Source of the DNA: UBA3537 sp038106885
GTDB taxonomy: Bacteria > Bacteroidota > Bacteroidia > Flavobacteriales > Flavobacteriaceae
DNA: 64,000 nucleotides
NCBI GenBank assembly: GCA_038106885.1
Contig: JAYNFX010000003.1
Coordinates: 1-64,000 of the forward strand
Direction: 5' to 3'
The notes beneath the pieces are model-generated. The model was not told the DNA's origin, searched no databases, and saw only the letters and a list, made by a program, of their open reading frames with translations. A program made the position numbers and the translations under genes. This document shows, piece after piece, positions 36,311 to 44,291 of the stretch (positions are counted from its first letter, which is position 1; the number at the start of each line of letters is the position of its first letter).

Positions 36311-36347
36311 AAAACAACTTTGCAACCAACCGTCACAAAGTTGTTTT
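36311..36347 (-). other. Intercistronic RNA hairpin between atpE and atpF (possible attenuator or stabiliser)
   Basis: AAAACAACTTTG at 36311-36322 and CAAAGTTGTTTT at 36336-36347 form a perfect 12-bp stem with a 13-base loop. In the direction of atp transcription (minus strand) the stem ends in TTTT and is followed by an AT-rich stretch; on the plus strand it is followed by a run of T. It lies 14 bases downstream of the atpE stop. Partial termination, or protection of the atpE 3' end, would raise AtpE over the other subunits. Confidence 0.7.
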
Positions 36348-36360
36348 TTTTTGGATGAGA

Positions 36361-36552
36361 TTACACTGCAAATAGCGCAGCAAATCCAATACCTTCAATT
36401 AAGGCTGCTGCAATAAGCATAGCTGTTTGAATCTTTCCATAAGCCTCAGGTTGGCGAGCGATAGCCTCCATTGCAGAACCACCGATTTTACCAATTCCTA
36501 AACCTACTCCGATTACAACTAACCCTGCACCTACCATTACTGGAATTTCCAT
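36361..36552 (-). CDS. atpE: ATP synthase subunit c
   Basis: This 63-residue hairpin protein forms the rotor ring in the membrane. Two helices flank the polar loop ARQPE (32-36), and Glu53 in AALIEGIGFAAL is the ion-carrying carboxylate. The Gln and Ser/Thr ligands typical of sodium rings are absent, so protons are the likely ion (inference). It is short compared with about 75-80 residues in many bacteria. The ring needs many copies, which gives a reason for the hairpin just downstream. Confidence 0.96.
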   Translation of the reverse strand: MEIPVMVGAGLVVIGVGLGIGKIGGSAMEAIARQPEAYGKIQTAMLIAAALIEGIGFAALFAV

Positions 36553-36595
36553 ATATATATATTTAAAAATTAAACATTCAAATTAATTACTCAAA

Positions 36596-37702
36596 TTAAT
36601 GAGCATGTGCCTCATCATGATGTTCATGCTCTTCTGAAGCAAAACCAAAATACAAAGCAGAAAGCATTGTAAAAATATACGCTTGCAAAAGCGCTACAAG
36701 TACCTCAATTAAAGAGATTGCAAAGGCCAATCCGAAGGATAGTGGACTCCCCAACCAACTTTTAAATAAAAACATTAGCCCTATCAAACTCATTAACACA
36801 ATGTGTCCAGCCTGCATGTTGGCATACAGACGAATAAGGAGAGAAAATGGCTTAATGAATATCCCTAACACTTCAATAGGAATTAAAATTATGTACAACA
36901 AAATTTTCCCATACCATGGCATCGAATCTCCCAGAGGATCAAAAATGTGTTTCCAATAGTCTTTTGTGCCTGTTAAATTTGTGATTAAAAAAGTTAGCAG
37001 CGCTAACGCAAAAGTTACAGCGATATTCCCAGTAACATTAACACCCAAAGGGGTCAAACCAAAAATATTTAAAAACCATATGAAGAAAAATACTGTTAAC
37101 AAAAATGGCATGTATTGCATATACTTTTTTTCTCCAATATTAGGAATAGCAATATCATCTCGAATGTAAATTACAATTGGCTCAAAAAATCGGCCGATCC
37201 CTGCTGCAACTCCATTGTTATTAATGTATGACCTAGCCAAAGCTCTAAAAATATAAAACATAAGTAAAGCTGTTATTAGAATCATTACAACACTTTTTGT
37301 TATTGAAAAATCTAAGGGCTTTACGTTTGTAGGGTGATTATGATCGTCATAATTTATATCCCCCTGCTTGTTAGTTTTGTAAATTTTATTGTGATATAAT
37401 TTATAAAAATTGCCATCTACCGCAGCTAAAGTCTCGCCATGGTTAAACTTAGATGAAGAAAATACTTTCAATCCGTCATCCCACAAAATAACAGGAAGTG
37501 GCGCTCCAACATAAATGTGAGCACCATCATCGTTAGTATAAGAAAACAAGCTAAAATCGTATGAATCCTGAAGGTGATGTTGAATATATGCTTTAATCTC
37601 TGACTTTTTATCAGTTTCAGGAGCTTTTTTTGAAGCCATTCCTAAAAATGGAATAAAAATTAAAATTAAAGTGGAAAATTTTAATGTTAATTTGTTTTGC
37701 AT
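36596..37702 (-). CDS. atpB: ATP synthase subunit a, with extracytoplasmic N-terminal extension
   Basis: The 368-residue subunit a forms the stator half-channels. The essential arginine is in LLIRLYANMQAGHIVL. The protein is about 100 residues longer than the E. coli one because of an N-terminal signal-like helix (LILIFIPFLGMAS) and a soluble segment of about 110 residues before the usual first membrane helix, as seen in other Bacteroidota. The C terminus is rich in histidine (EEHEHHDEAHAH). It has its own promoter upstream and is the first gene of the atp operon. Confidence 0.97.
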   Translation of the reverse strand: MQNKLTLKFSTLILIFIPFLGMASKKAPETDKKSEIKAYIQHHLQDSYDFSLFSYTNDDGAHIYVGAPLPVILWDDGLKVFSSSKFNHGETLAAVDGNFYKLYHNKIYKTNKQGDINYDDHNHPTNVKPLDFSITKSVVMILITALLMFYIFRALARSYINNNGVAAGIGRFFEPIVIYIRDDIAIPNIGEKKYMQYMPFLLTVFFFIWFLNIFGLTPLGVNVTGNIAVTFALALLTFLITNLTGTKDYWKHIFDPLGDSMPWYGKILLYIILIPIEVLGIFIKPFSLLIRLYANMQAGHIVLMSLIGLMFLFKSWLGSPLSFGLAFAISLIEVLVALLQAYIFTMLSALYFGFASEEHEHHDEAHAH

Positions 37703-37731
37703 TGTTACCTTCTTGTGGTCTAAAAACGCTG

Positions 37732-37739
37732 CAAAGTTA
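37732..37739 (-). promoter_or_regulatory. Promoter -7 box of the atp operon
   Basis: The minus strand reads TAACTTTG, a full match to TAnnTTTG, 29 bases before the atpB ATG. Candidate TTG elements lie 17 bases (37757-37759) and 23 bases (37763-37765) upstream. It separates atpB from the DUF6168/atpZ genes, which nevertheless could read through. Confidence 0.7.
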
Positions 37740-37819
37740 TTGTTTTATATCTAAAACAAAAACAATTTTTGTTACTTTATTTTGTGTTAATAAATATTAA
37801 GAATTAGAGAAGGAAAATT

Positions 37820-38203
37820 CTACATTTTATTGAGCTGTTTACTGAGTTGGTAAGTTTCCAAAATTAGACAAATTGTATACGGAAGAAAAAAAGAAATAAA
37901 CTCATAAATTATAATTTCGCCATCTTGTTTAAATGGACCATAAAAGATAACAAAAAACATCAAAAACTTCGTCCCACTTCCGAACAAAAAAATAAAACCA
38001 ATATGGTTTTTATACTTTTCTTTTAAGCTTACCAGTATCCAAAAAATTAATATTGCTATGATAGCATTACAACAATAAGACTCAACAATCATATTTTGAA
38101 ACAGCGGTTGGTCAATAAAATAATTGAGAAGAGTATGTAGCCCAAATGTAGACCCTAAAGTTATTAATACTGTTGAAGAAAATCTTCTAGTAACTTCATT
38201 CAT
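37820..38203 (-). CDS. DUF6168-like four-helix membrane protein
   Basis: The 127-residue protein has four membrane helices and no recognised catalytic motif. It lies in the atpI position between atpZ and atpB, as DUF6168 proteins do in flavobacteria. Its start overlaps the atpZ stop by 4 bases. A role in assembling the c ring, like AtpI, is an inference from position. A promoter separates it from atpB. Confidence 0.7.
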   Translation of the reverse strand: MNEVTRRFSSTVLITLGSTFGLHTLLNYFIDQPLFQNMIVESYCCNAIIAILIFWILVSLKEKYKNHIGFIFLFGSGTKFLMFFVIFYGPFKQDGEIIIYEFISFFLPYTICLILETYQLSKQLNKM

Positions 38204-38427
38204 TCTTTATGAATCTTTTCTAGCTGTTTTAAGACTACATAAAGACTTAATGCAACTCCAGTAATAGCACCAATAGCCACAAAAGTTTTAGTGTTATTAT
38301 TTAGATATAAATCTATCCTCTTACCAAAATAGATAAATATATATACAATAACTCCTATCTGTATTCCAAGTCCAGATAATTTAATAAAGTTTTTAAGCGG
38401 ATTGTCCTGATTTGACACTTGTTTCAA
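38200..38427 (-). CDS. atpZ: AtpZ/AtpI-family protein
   Basis: The 75-residue protein has two membrane helices (LGIQIGVIVYIFIYFG and VAIGAITGVALSLYVVLKQL) with the intervening charged loop of the AtpZ/AtpI family, thought to help in ATP synthase assembly or Mg2+ supply. Its start overlaps the end of the bactofilin gene by 35 bases (26 if GTG at 38418 is used), in a different frame. Confidence 0.85.
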   Translation of the reverse strand: MKQVSNQDNPLKNFIKLSGLGIQIGVIVYIFIYFGKRIDLYLNNNTKTFVAIGAITGVALSLYVVLKQLEKIHKE

Positions 38428-38821
38428 TGGTTTGCTTAATTTCTGTTTTGAGCTCCTTTACCGCATCTTTCATCTGACAATGAGCATTAAAGATTGCACC
38501 AGGTTCAACAGCAAGTTTACCAGTTTGTACATCTCCTTCAATATTTGCTGAAGATCTTAAGCTTAGAGTATCTGAAACCACAAGATTACCTTTGATTGTG
38601 CCTTCAATATCAGCATTATTACATGACAAACTACCATCAATAGTGCCTGTATTACCTACCACAACTTTTCCTTTTGTTAAGAGAGTCCCTTTAATAGTAC
38701 CTTCAATTCTAAAGTCGCCTTCACTCTTCAAATCGCCCTCAAAAATAGAACCATGAGCTATCATGTTTTGCTTAGACAATCCATTATTTTGTGTTCTTGG
38801 TTTTTTTGAATCTGTAAACAT
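38393..38821 (-). CDS. Bactofilin-family polymer-forming cytoskeletal protein
   Basis: The 142-residue protein has the central bactofilin beta-helix (about 25-115) built of repeats such as GDLKSEGDFRIEGTIKGTL, GKVVVGNTGTIDGSL and ADIEGTIKGNLVVSD, with short disordered ends. Bactofilins form nucleotide-free filaments that position envelope enzymes. It starts 4 bases after the sprE stop and overlaps atpZ, so it is co-transcribed with a type IX secretion gene and ATP synthase accessory genes. Confidence 0.92.
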   Translation of the reverse strand: MFTDSKKPRTQNNGLSKQNMIAHGSIFEGDLKSEGDFRIEGTIKGTLLTKGKVVVGNTGTIDGSLSCNNADIEGTIKGNLVVSDTLSLRSSANIEGDVQTGKLAVEPGAIFNAHCQMKDAVKELKTEIKQTIETSVKSGQSA

Positions 38822-38825
38822 AATT

Positions 38826-41345
38826 CTAGTTTTTATAATTAAAATTCTTTAAATAAGAATCAAGATTTTTATGTATTTGAAGTGTTTTATAATTGGTAGA
38901 CGATATAGCAAAATATGACCTAGATAAAATTTCTTGATCATCAATCTCTAACAGTTCGACAAATCCTAACGCACCGCTAATACTTTTTAGTCCGTGAACT
39001 ACTACAAATGTAGTATTAATATCGTAAATATCTTCTGATGCTGTTAATTCAAATACTATTTCTTTATCAATAATATCCTCTAAAGCTAATTTGAACTGAT
39101 TTATTCGGTCCTTATCTAAGGCCGAAAAACTAAATATTGCCTTAAAGCTTGTGTCTTGTGATGACCTTGTAAAGCTCTCATTTTCTAAGCCAGGAATAAT
39201 ATTCTCAATAATATTTTGAGCCCGCTTGCCCTCAGTTGAATTTGGATAATTTAGTGAAAGATAGTTTAAACCTTCTTTATAAGCCTCTAACCCATACAAG
39301 CGAGCGTTTGAAATTGTTTTTAATAGTTCAAACTTTGGAACTATATCCTCACCTTCAAAAGCTAAAATCTCAAGTTCGCAATCATTAATTACTTTTTGAT
39401 ATTTAGCTGCTTGAAAATCTTCATATAATACCCTGTAACGCTCCATTGGGCTTTGGCTATCGGCCTGTAAAATTTCCTGTGGATTTAAAAGAATTTTTGC
39501 ATAACGTGAATCAGGGTAATTTTCTGTAATATCTATTCTTATTTTATCAGCAAGAGCGCTTTTGTTAAATGAAGTATAAGCTTTATATAAGTTATATTTT
39601 GCAGGAAGTATTAATCGCTCTTGAGGTTGTTGACTAAGTAAAAATTGTAATTTTTCAATTGCCCGCGGATAATCTTTGAATTTATTCCTGTAAATTAAAC
39701 CAAGTCTGTAATAAGCTACATCACGCTTATTTTTGATGCTATCTATTTCCTCTTGAGCTTTAGGTAACTTTTCTATGAAGTATTGGGAGGTTATTCCCTT
39801 ATTTCCTAATACAGAATCATTCTTTTGTAGTTTAATCGCTGAAGCTTTATTTTCAGATTTTGATGACCACCTCCAATTATCCGCTAATGGCCTTTTGCCC
39901 CAAAAATTTATAAACGCATTTTTACCATAAGCAACTGTGGTGGTTTGGTAAAAATAAAATCCTCCTTTATTTACTTCCTTGTTATCATCAACTAAGTTTA
40001 TTTTTCTGTAATTAGATTTCTTCTTTGAGCTATTATACTTTTTCTGTTCTGCTATTAAATTTTCTACATAAGGTTGGAAAAAATCTTCCAGCTGATTTTC
40101 AGACATTCTTGTTAGGCGAAGAATACTGTCGTTTTCTTTAGCAATAGTCTCATAAAAAATCACATCTTTTAAATTTTCAAATCGTTTTTTTACAAGTCTA
40201 TACGATTTATTTTTTGTGTTGTATTTGGTAAGAGTGCTGTCATAATAAGCCCCTGCTAAAATATAATTAGAATTATCATAATAATAGTCAGCAAGTGTGT
40301 GATAATTAACAGCACTTAGATACTGATCTTTAGAATTTGAAGATAAAGACTTATTGTAATAATTTATTGCTATTGAGTCCTTACTAATTTTTATATAGTG
40401 ATTAGCAATGACGTGATATATCATTGCCAAAAAGGGTCGATTTTCTCTATCATTTTCTAAAAATTCTAAAAATTCATGTAAGACAACTAAATCGCCTGAA
40501 TCGTAATTAAAATTCTTGATTTGTTCCAAAAATGCATTTATTCTGTATTTCCTAGAAATACTTCTTTTCAAGTCAATTACTTTTTGAAAAGAGTTGTTAG
40601 CCATCTCTGGTATGTTTTTTAAATTATAAAGCTGCCCTTGAATGTATAAAAGTCTTCCTTTTTGTTCCTTGTTTTTTGTAATATCGACAGCTTTTTCAAT
40701 AGATGTAATCGCCAAGTCTATTTCAGATTGATTAATATATAATTGAGCCAAAGTTGTAAGGGCTTCTAGGCGATCATCATTGTTTAAGTCCTTTTTTTGT
40801 AATAATAAGTTTAAATTTTCTAATGCAATTGCCTCATTTTCGAGTCTGAGATTAGTTTTAGCTTTCCATACTTTTGCTGTATTTATATTACTGCTACCAG
40901 GATATTTAAAAAGAACATAATTAAATGCTTCAATGGCAGGAATAAATCTACCGCTATAATACCTTGCTTTACCTAAAAGTATATATGCTTCATCTATTTG
41001 AGGATTTTTTTCCTTCCCTTTTACACTCATTCCGTGAGTTTGAACAGCTTTAATTGCTTTCTCTTCAGCTCTTTGTAAATCTGAATTTTGTTCATCATCC
41101 TCAATAGAAAAATCTTTAACATTGATTTGCTCTATTGGTAAAATTTCCCAAAAATTGTCGTAATATTTTGATTCAATATCATTTAGTGCGGTTTCATAAG
41201 CGACACCTCCATTAAACAAAACATTATATTTTGTATTTAAAGCATGCCAATTTCTGTTAATGAAACGGTCTTTTTTCCTAGAGCAACTAAAAATAATTAG
41301 TACTCCAGAGACAAAAACTAAAATATGTCTAAAAAACTTATTCAA
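38826..41345 (-). CDS. sprE: Type IX secretion/gliding lipoprotein SprE (PorW)
   Basis: The 839-residue protein begins with a lipoprotein signal (lipobox IFSC, Cys21) and the motif KDRFINRNWHALNTKYNVLFNG that is characteristic of SprE of Flavobacterium and PorW of Porphyromonas. Many TPR units follow (AYILLGKARYYSGRFIPAIEA, YYRLGLIYRNKFKDYPRAIEK). PorW/SprE is an outer-membrane-linked part of the type IX secretion machine. The length matches. It is followed by bactofilin and atpZ genes. In the 207 bases upstream I see no full TAnnTTTG on this strand. Confidence 0.9.
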   Translation of the reverse strand: MNKFFRHILVFVSGVLIIFSCSRKKDRFINRNWHALNTKYNVLFNGGVAYETALNDIESKYYDNFWEILPIEQINVKDFSIEDDEQNSDLQRAEEKAIKAVQTHGMSVKGKEKNPQIDEAYILLGKARYYSGRFIPAIEAFNYVLFKYPGSSNINTAKVWKAKTNLRLENEAIALENLNLLLQKKDLNNDDRLEALTTLAQLYINQSEIDLAITSIEKAVDITKNKEQKGRLLYIQGQLYNLKNIPEMANNSFQKVIDLKRSISRKYRINAFLEQIKNFNYDSGDLVVLHEFLEFLENDRENRPFLAMIYHVIANHYIKISKDSIAINYYNKSLSSNSKDQYLSAVNYHTLADYYYDNSNYILAGAYYDSTLTKYNTKNKSYRLVKKRFENLKDVIFYETIAKENDSILRLTRMSENQLEDFFQPYVENLIAEQKKYNSSKKKSNYRKINLVDDNKEVNKGGFYFYQTTTVAYGKNAFINFWGKRPLADNWRWSSKSENKASAIKLQKNDSVLGNKGITSQYFIEKLPKAQEEIDSIKNKRDVAYYRLGLIYRNKFKDYPRAIEKLQFLLSQQPQERLILPAKYNLYKAYTSFNKSALADKIRIDITENYPDSRYAKILLNPQEILQADSQSPMERYRVLYEDFQAAKYQKVINDCELEILAFEGEDIVPKFELLKTISNARLYGLEAYKEGLNYLSLNYPNSTEGKRAQNIIENIIPGLENESFTRSSQDTSFKAIFSFSALDKDRINQFKLALEDIIDKEIVFELTASEDIYDINTTFVVVHGLKSISGALGFVELLEIDDQEILSRSYFAISSTNYKTLQIHKNLDSYLKNFNYKN

Positions 41346-41495
41346 TTAAATATTTTATTTCTAATAACTCTTAACCTTGATTTATGGTATGCAAAGTTTG
41401 TAAAAATACTCATCTTTTTGAATAAAACTAATTATTTTAGGGGTTTTGATCTGTAGGATAACATGAAATTTTATTTAAGGAATTCAATTTTAGCG

Positions 41496-41515
41496 ATCTA
41501 TTAACAATCTATTAA
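41496..41515. promoter_or_regulatory. Direct repeat ATCTATTAA x2 with 11-bp period over the -33 region
   Basis: ATCTATTAA occurs at 41496-41504 and again at 41507-41515. The period of 11 bases is about one helical turn. It lies just upstream of the TATTTTTG box at 41529 and covers the place where the -33 TTG should be, which is missing. This is a candidate regulator-binding site. Confidence 0.4.
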
Positions 41516-41528
41516 ATAGTTTCTTTAG

Positions 41529-41536
41529 TATTTTTG
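41529..41536 (+). promoter_or_regulatory. Promoter -7 box of the ferredoxin-reductase gene
   Basis: TATTTTTG matches TAnnTTTG and ends 16 bases before the ATG at 41553, so the leader would be very short. There is no -33 TTG at the right distance. Confidence 0.6.
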
Positions 41537-41552
41537 TTTAAAAATATTGTGT

Positions 41553-42614
41553 ATGGCTTCATTTCATGAACTTATAATCTCCGACGTTGTTAAAGAAACG
41601 CCAGAAGCTGTAAGTGTTACTTTTGATGTTCCCTTTGAACTTAAATCTAAATATATATTCCTGCCTGGACAATACTTGACATTAGAATCACTAATAAATA
41701 ATGAAAAAATTCGTAGAGATTATTCAATAAGCTCAACACCGTCAAGTGGGAACTTAACTGTAACCATTAAAAAAGTTAAAAATGGAATATTTTCGAATTA
41801 TGCTAATGATTCGCTACGAAAAGGAAGTTTAATTAACGTCTCATTACCAAGGGGTAGATTCGTTTATGATAGCATTTCAAATTCTCCAAAAATAATTTTT
41901 GCTTTTGCAGCAGGTAGTGGTATTACTCCAATAATAAGTATAATTAAAACTGCTTTAGAAAATTCTACGAAAACTTCTTGTAAGTTGATTTATGGAAATA
42001 AATCTCCGAAAACAACGATATTTTTAAATGATCTTAATCATTTAAAGCAGGTACATAAAAATAGATTTGATCTTCAACTCGTTTATAGCCAAGCTCAAGT
42101 TGAAAATTCCTTAAATGGCCGAATTGATGCTGAAAAAACAGCTCATTTTTTACAGAATTTAAGCTCAGATCAAAAATCATTATCTAATTATTATTTATGT
42201 GGTCCTGAGAAAATGATTTTTAATGTTAAAAATGAACTTCTGAAGAACAATATTAAGGAAGAAAAAATACTTTTTGAATTATTTTCGTCTACATCTAGCT
42301 TAGAAACTAAAAATAATCTCAACTCAAATAATAGTTTTTGTGAAGCAACGATTCAGTTTGAAGATTCTACAGAAAAAATTAAGATTTTAAAAGATCAAAC
42401 CGTACTTGATGCAGCTTTGTCAAAGGATATTGAAGTGCCTTACTCATGTAAAGGGGGCGTGTGTAGTAGTTGTATTTGCAGAATAAAAGAAGGCGGTGCT
42501 CAAATGAGGCAAAACAGTGTACTAACTGATAAAGAAGTCGAGGAAGGATTAGTACTAAGTTGTCAAGCAGTTCCAACTACAGCAAATCTAATAGTTGATT
42601 TTGATGATGTTTAA
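41553..42614 (+). CDS. FAD/NAD(P)H oxidoreductase with C-terminal 2Fe-2S ferredoxin domain (PaaE-like)
   Basis: The 353-residue protein has an N-terminal FAD-binding domain (RRDYSISSTPSSG), a NAD(P)H-binding domain (FAFAAGSGITPIISIIKTAL; YLCGPEKMI) and a C-terminal plant-type ferredoxin domain with the cluster ligands in CKGGVCSSCICRI and a later cysteine (LSCQA). This order is that of PaaE and similar reductases that pass electrons from NADPH to an oxygenase. No oxygenase gene is adjacent. ATG 41553 is preferred over TTG 41547. It ends within the convergent GT9 gene (TTAA overlap). Confidence 0.9.
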   Translation: MASFHELIISDVVKETPEAVSVTFDVPFELKSKYIFLPGQYLTLESLINNEKIRRDYSISSTPSSGNLTVTIKKVKNGIFSNYANDSLRKGSLINVSLPRGRFVYDSISNSPKIIFAFAAGSGITPIISIIKTALENSTKTSCKLIYGNKSPKTTIFLNDLNHLKQVHKNRFDLQLVYSQAQVENSLNGRIDAEKTAHFLQNLSSDQKSLSNYYLCGPEKMIFNVKNELLKNNIKEEKILFELFSSTSSLETKNNLNSNNSFCEATIQFEDSTEKIKILKDQTVLDAALSKDIEVPYSCKGGVCSSCICRIKEGGAQMRQNSVLTDKEVEEGLVLSCQAVPTTANLIVDFDDV

Positions 42615-43630
42615 ATGTTATTTTTAATAGCCTTTAAAACTTCGCTCTCTGGAATTGATGCAATAGCATTTTCATAATTTTTGGGGTAAATATTTCCGTA
42701 AATTGAAGTCGGTATTAATGGAAATGCACTTCTGTCGCTAAGCAAACAATTACTGAAAGGTTGATTAAATGGCTTAAAGCCAGCAAAAGGATGGGTAACT
42801 CCCCATAAAGTTATTACTTTAACTCCCATCATTGCAGCCATATGCGCATTACCTGAGTCCATGGATATCATTAATTTAAGGTGAGACATTAATTGAATTT
42901 CTTCTTCCATGGGAACCTTTCCAGAAAATGAAATTATTGAGCTAGATTGATTCGCTATTTTATCAAGAATTTTTGTTTCATTTTTTCCGCCACCAAATAA
43001 AACTACTGTATAATCTTTAGATAAAATATTAATAATATTTTTCATTTTATCCAATGGATAAATTTTTGATTTGTATGCAGCAAAAGGAGCAACCCCTATA
43101 AGTGATTTGGTATTAATTTTTATCATTTCTTTTAAAGACGAAGAAAGAACTAAAGGGGGTGGAAATTTTGGGTTTTCTAAATTAAGCTTTAATCCAAAAG
43201 CTCTTATTACATCTGCATAACGTTCTATAGTTGATTTTAAAGGCTTAAACGATTTGCCTTTTACTAACTTCTTCTTCTCAGATCTAGCTTTATTAATAGC
43301 CTTATAAGAATAGCCCAATAAAAATAATTTTAAAATTTTAGTTCTAAGTACATTGTGTAGATCGGCAATAAAATCAACATTTAAAGTCTTTATCTTTTTA
43401 GAGAGTTTTAATAGACCCAAAAGACCCCTATATTCGTTCTGAAAATCTACTCCAATTACATTGACCGTTTCAAGGTGCGAATATAGCGGGGTAAAATGCT
43501 TTTTTGTTAGGATTGAGATCTTTAGGCTAGGGTGTGAGTTTAGCATTTCTGAGATTACCGGTACTGTCATTGCTACATCTCCTAGAGAGGAAAACCGAAT
43601 AATCAGTATATGCTTATTGCTGTTTTTCAA
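42611..43630 (-). CDS. Glycosyltransferase family 9 (heptosyltransferase-like)
   Basis: The 339-residue protein has the GT9 pattern: ILIIRFSSLGDVAMTVPVI at the N terminus, LIGVAPFAAYKSKIYP in the middle and MISMDSGNAHMAAMMGVKVITLWG for donor binding. Family members add heptose or related sugars to the lipopolysaccharide core. It follows the DUF4254 gene by 8 bases and its stop overlaps the convergent reductase gene by 4 bases. Confidence 0.92.
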   Translation of the reverse strand: MKNSNKHILIIRFSSLGDVAMTVPVISEMLNSHPSLKISILTKKHFTPLYSHLETVNVIGVDFQNEYRGLLGLLKLSKKIKTLNVDFIADLHNVLRTKILKLFLLGYSYKAINKARSEKKKLVKGKSFKPLKSTIERYADVIRAFGLKLNLENPKFPPPLVLSSSLKEMIKINTKSLIGVAPFAAYKSKIYPLDKMKNIINILSKDYTVVLFGGGKNETKILDKIANQSSSIISFSGKVPMEEEIQLMSHLKLMISMDSGNAHMAAMMGVKVITLWGVTHPFAGFKPFNQPFSNCLLSDRSAFPLIPTSIYGNIYPKNYENAIASIPESEVLKAIKNNI

Positions 43631-43638
43631 TTATAAAT

Positions 43639-44247
43639 TTACTTTTGAGACCGAAGCACTGGGTTAAGTTCATCATCGTTATACATCTTCATTTGCTTGT
43701 AAACTTTCATGAACTTGTTACCTTTTGAAATATCATCTAATAAATCATCAATTGCAGCTGATAGATCCTTTCTTTGCTCCAGTAAGATATTTAATTTAAC
43801 CAAACACTTTTCTTTATGTGATTCAGAAGCATCTTCTCTTAAAGTTTCATGCTCCATGTGATAGATTTTTAAAGCTAAAATTGATAAGCGGTCAATTGCC
43901 CAAGCAGGACTCTCTGAATTTATTTTGGCTCCTTTTTTAGTTTCAACGTCTTTATATAAATTTAGAAAATATGTATCAATAAATTCAACTGTGTCAGTAC
44001 GATCTTGGTTTGAAGCATCAATCATGCGCTTTAATTTTAATGCCTCTTTGGGATCAATATTAGGATCACGAATAATATCTTCATAAGCCCATTGAACTGT
44101 ATCAATCCAGCATTTCCTGTATAATAGATGTTCAATTAAACTTGAATCCTTATCATATTTATTAATAAAAGGTTGGTCTACTGTATTTATTGCCTTGTAT
44201 GTAAATATGGCTTCTTGGAAAATTGAATTAGCTATAACTGAAAACAT
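43639..44247 (-). CDS. DUF4254 domain-containing protein
   Basis: The 202-residue, mostly helical, soluble protein matches DUF4254, a family found next to GT9 genes in Bacteroidota. Conserved-looking parts are LLYRKCWIDTVQWAYEDIIRD and NRLSILALKIYHM-like DRLSILALKIYHME. There is no signal peptide, so it is cytoplasmic. A full promoter box lies 19 bases upstream. The link with GT9 suggests an envelope role, but function is unknown. Confidence 0.85.
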   Translation of the reverse strand: MFSVIANSIFQEAIFTYKAINTVDQPFINKYDKDSSLIEHLLYRKCWIDTVQWAYEDIIRDPNIDPKEALKLKRMIDASNQDRTDTVEFIDTYFLNLYKDVETKKGAKINSESPAWAIDRLSILALKIYHMEHETLREDASESHKEKCLVKLNILLEQRKDLSAAIDDLLDDISKGNKFMKVYKQMKMYNDDELNPVLRSQK

Positions 44248-44265
44248 AATTATATTTTAATATTA

Positions 44266-44273
44266 CAAATATA
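44266..44273 (-). promoter_or_regulatory. Promoter -7 box of the DUF4254-GT9 genes
   Basis: The minus strand reads TATATTTG, a full TAnnTTTG match, 18 bases before the DUF4254 ATG. No -33 TTG at the right distance. Confidence 0.55.
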
Positions 44274-44291
44274 ATGCAATTTATTGCAGTC

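Noticed and set aside
37755..37773. Hairpin of AACAAAAA and TTTTTGTT upstream of the atp promoter as a terminator
   Set aside because: The stem is almost all A-T with a 3-base loop and would be weak; it is more likely chance in AT-rich sequence, though it overlaps the candidate -33 TTG elements.
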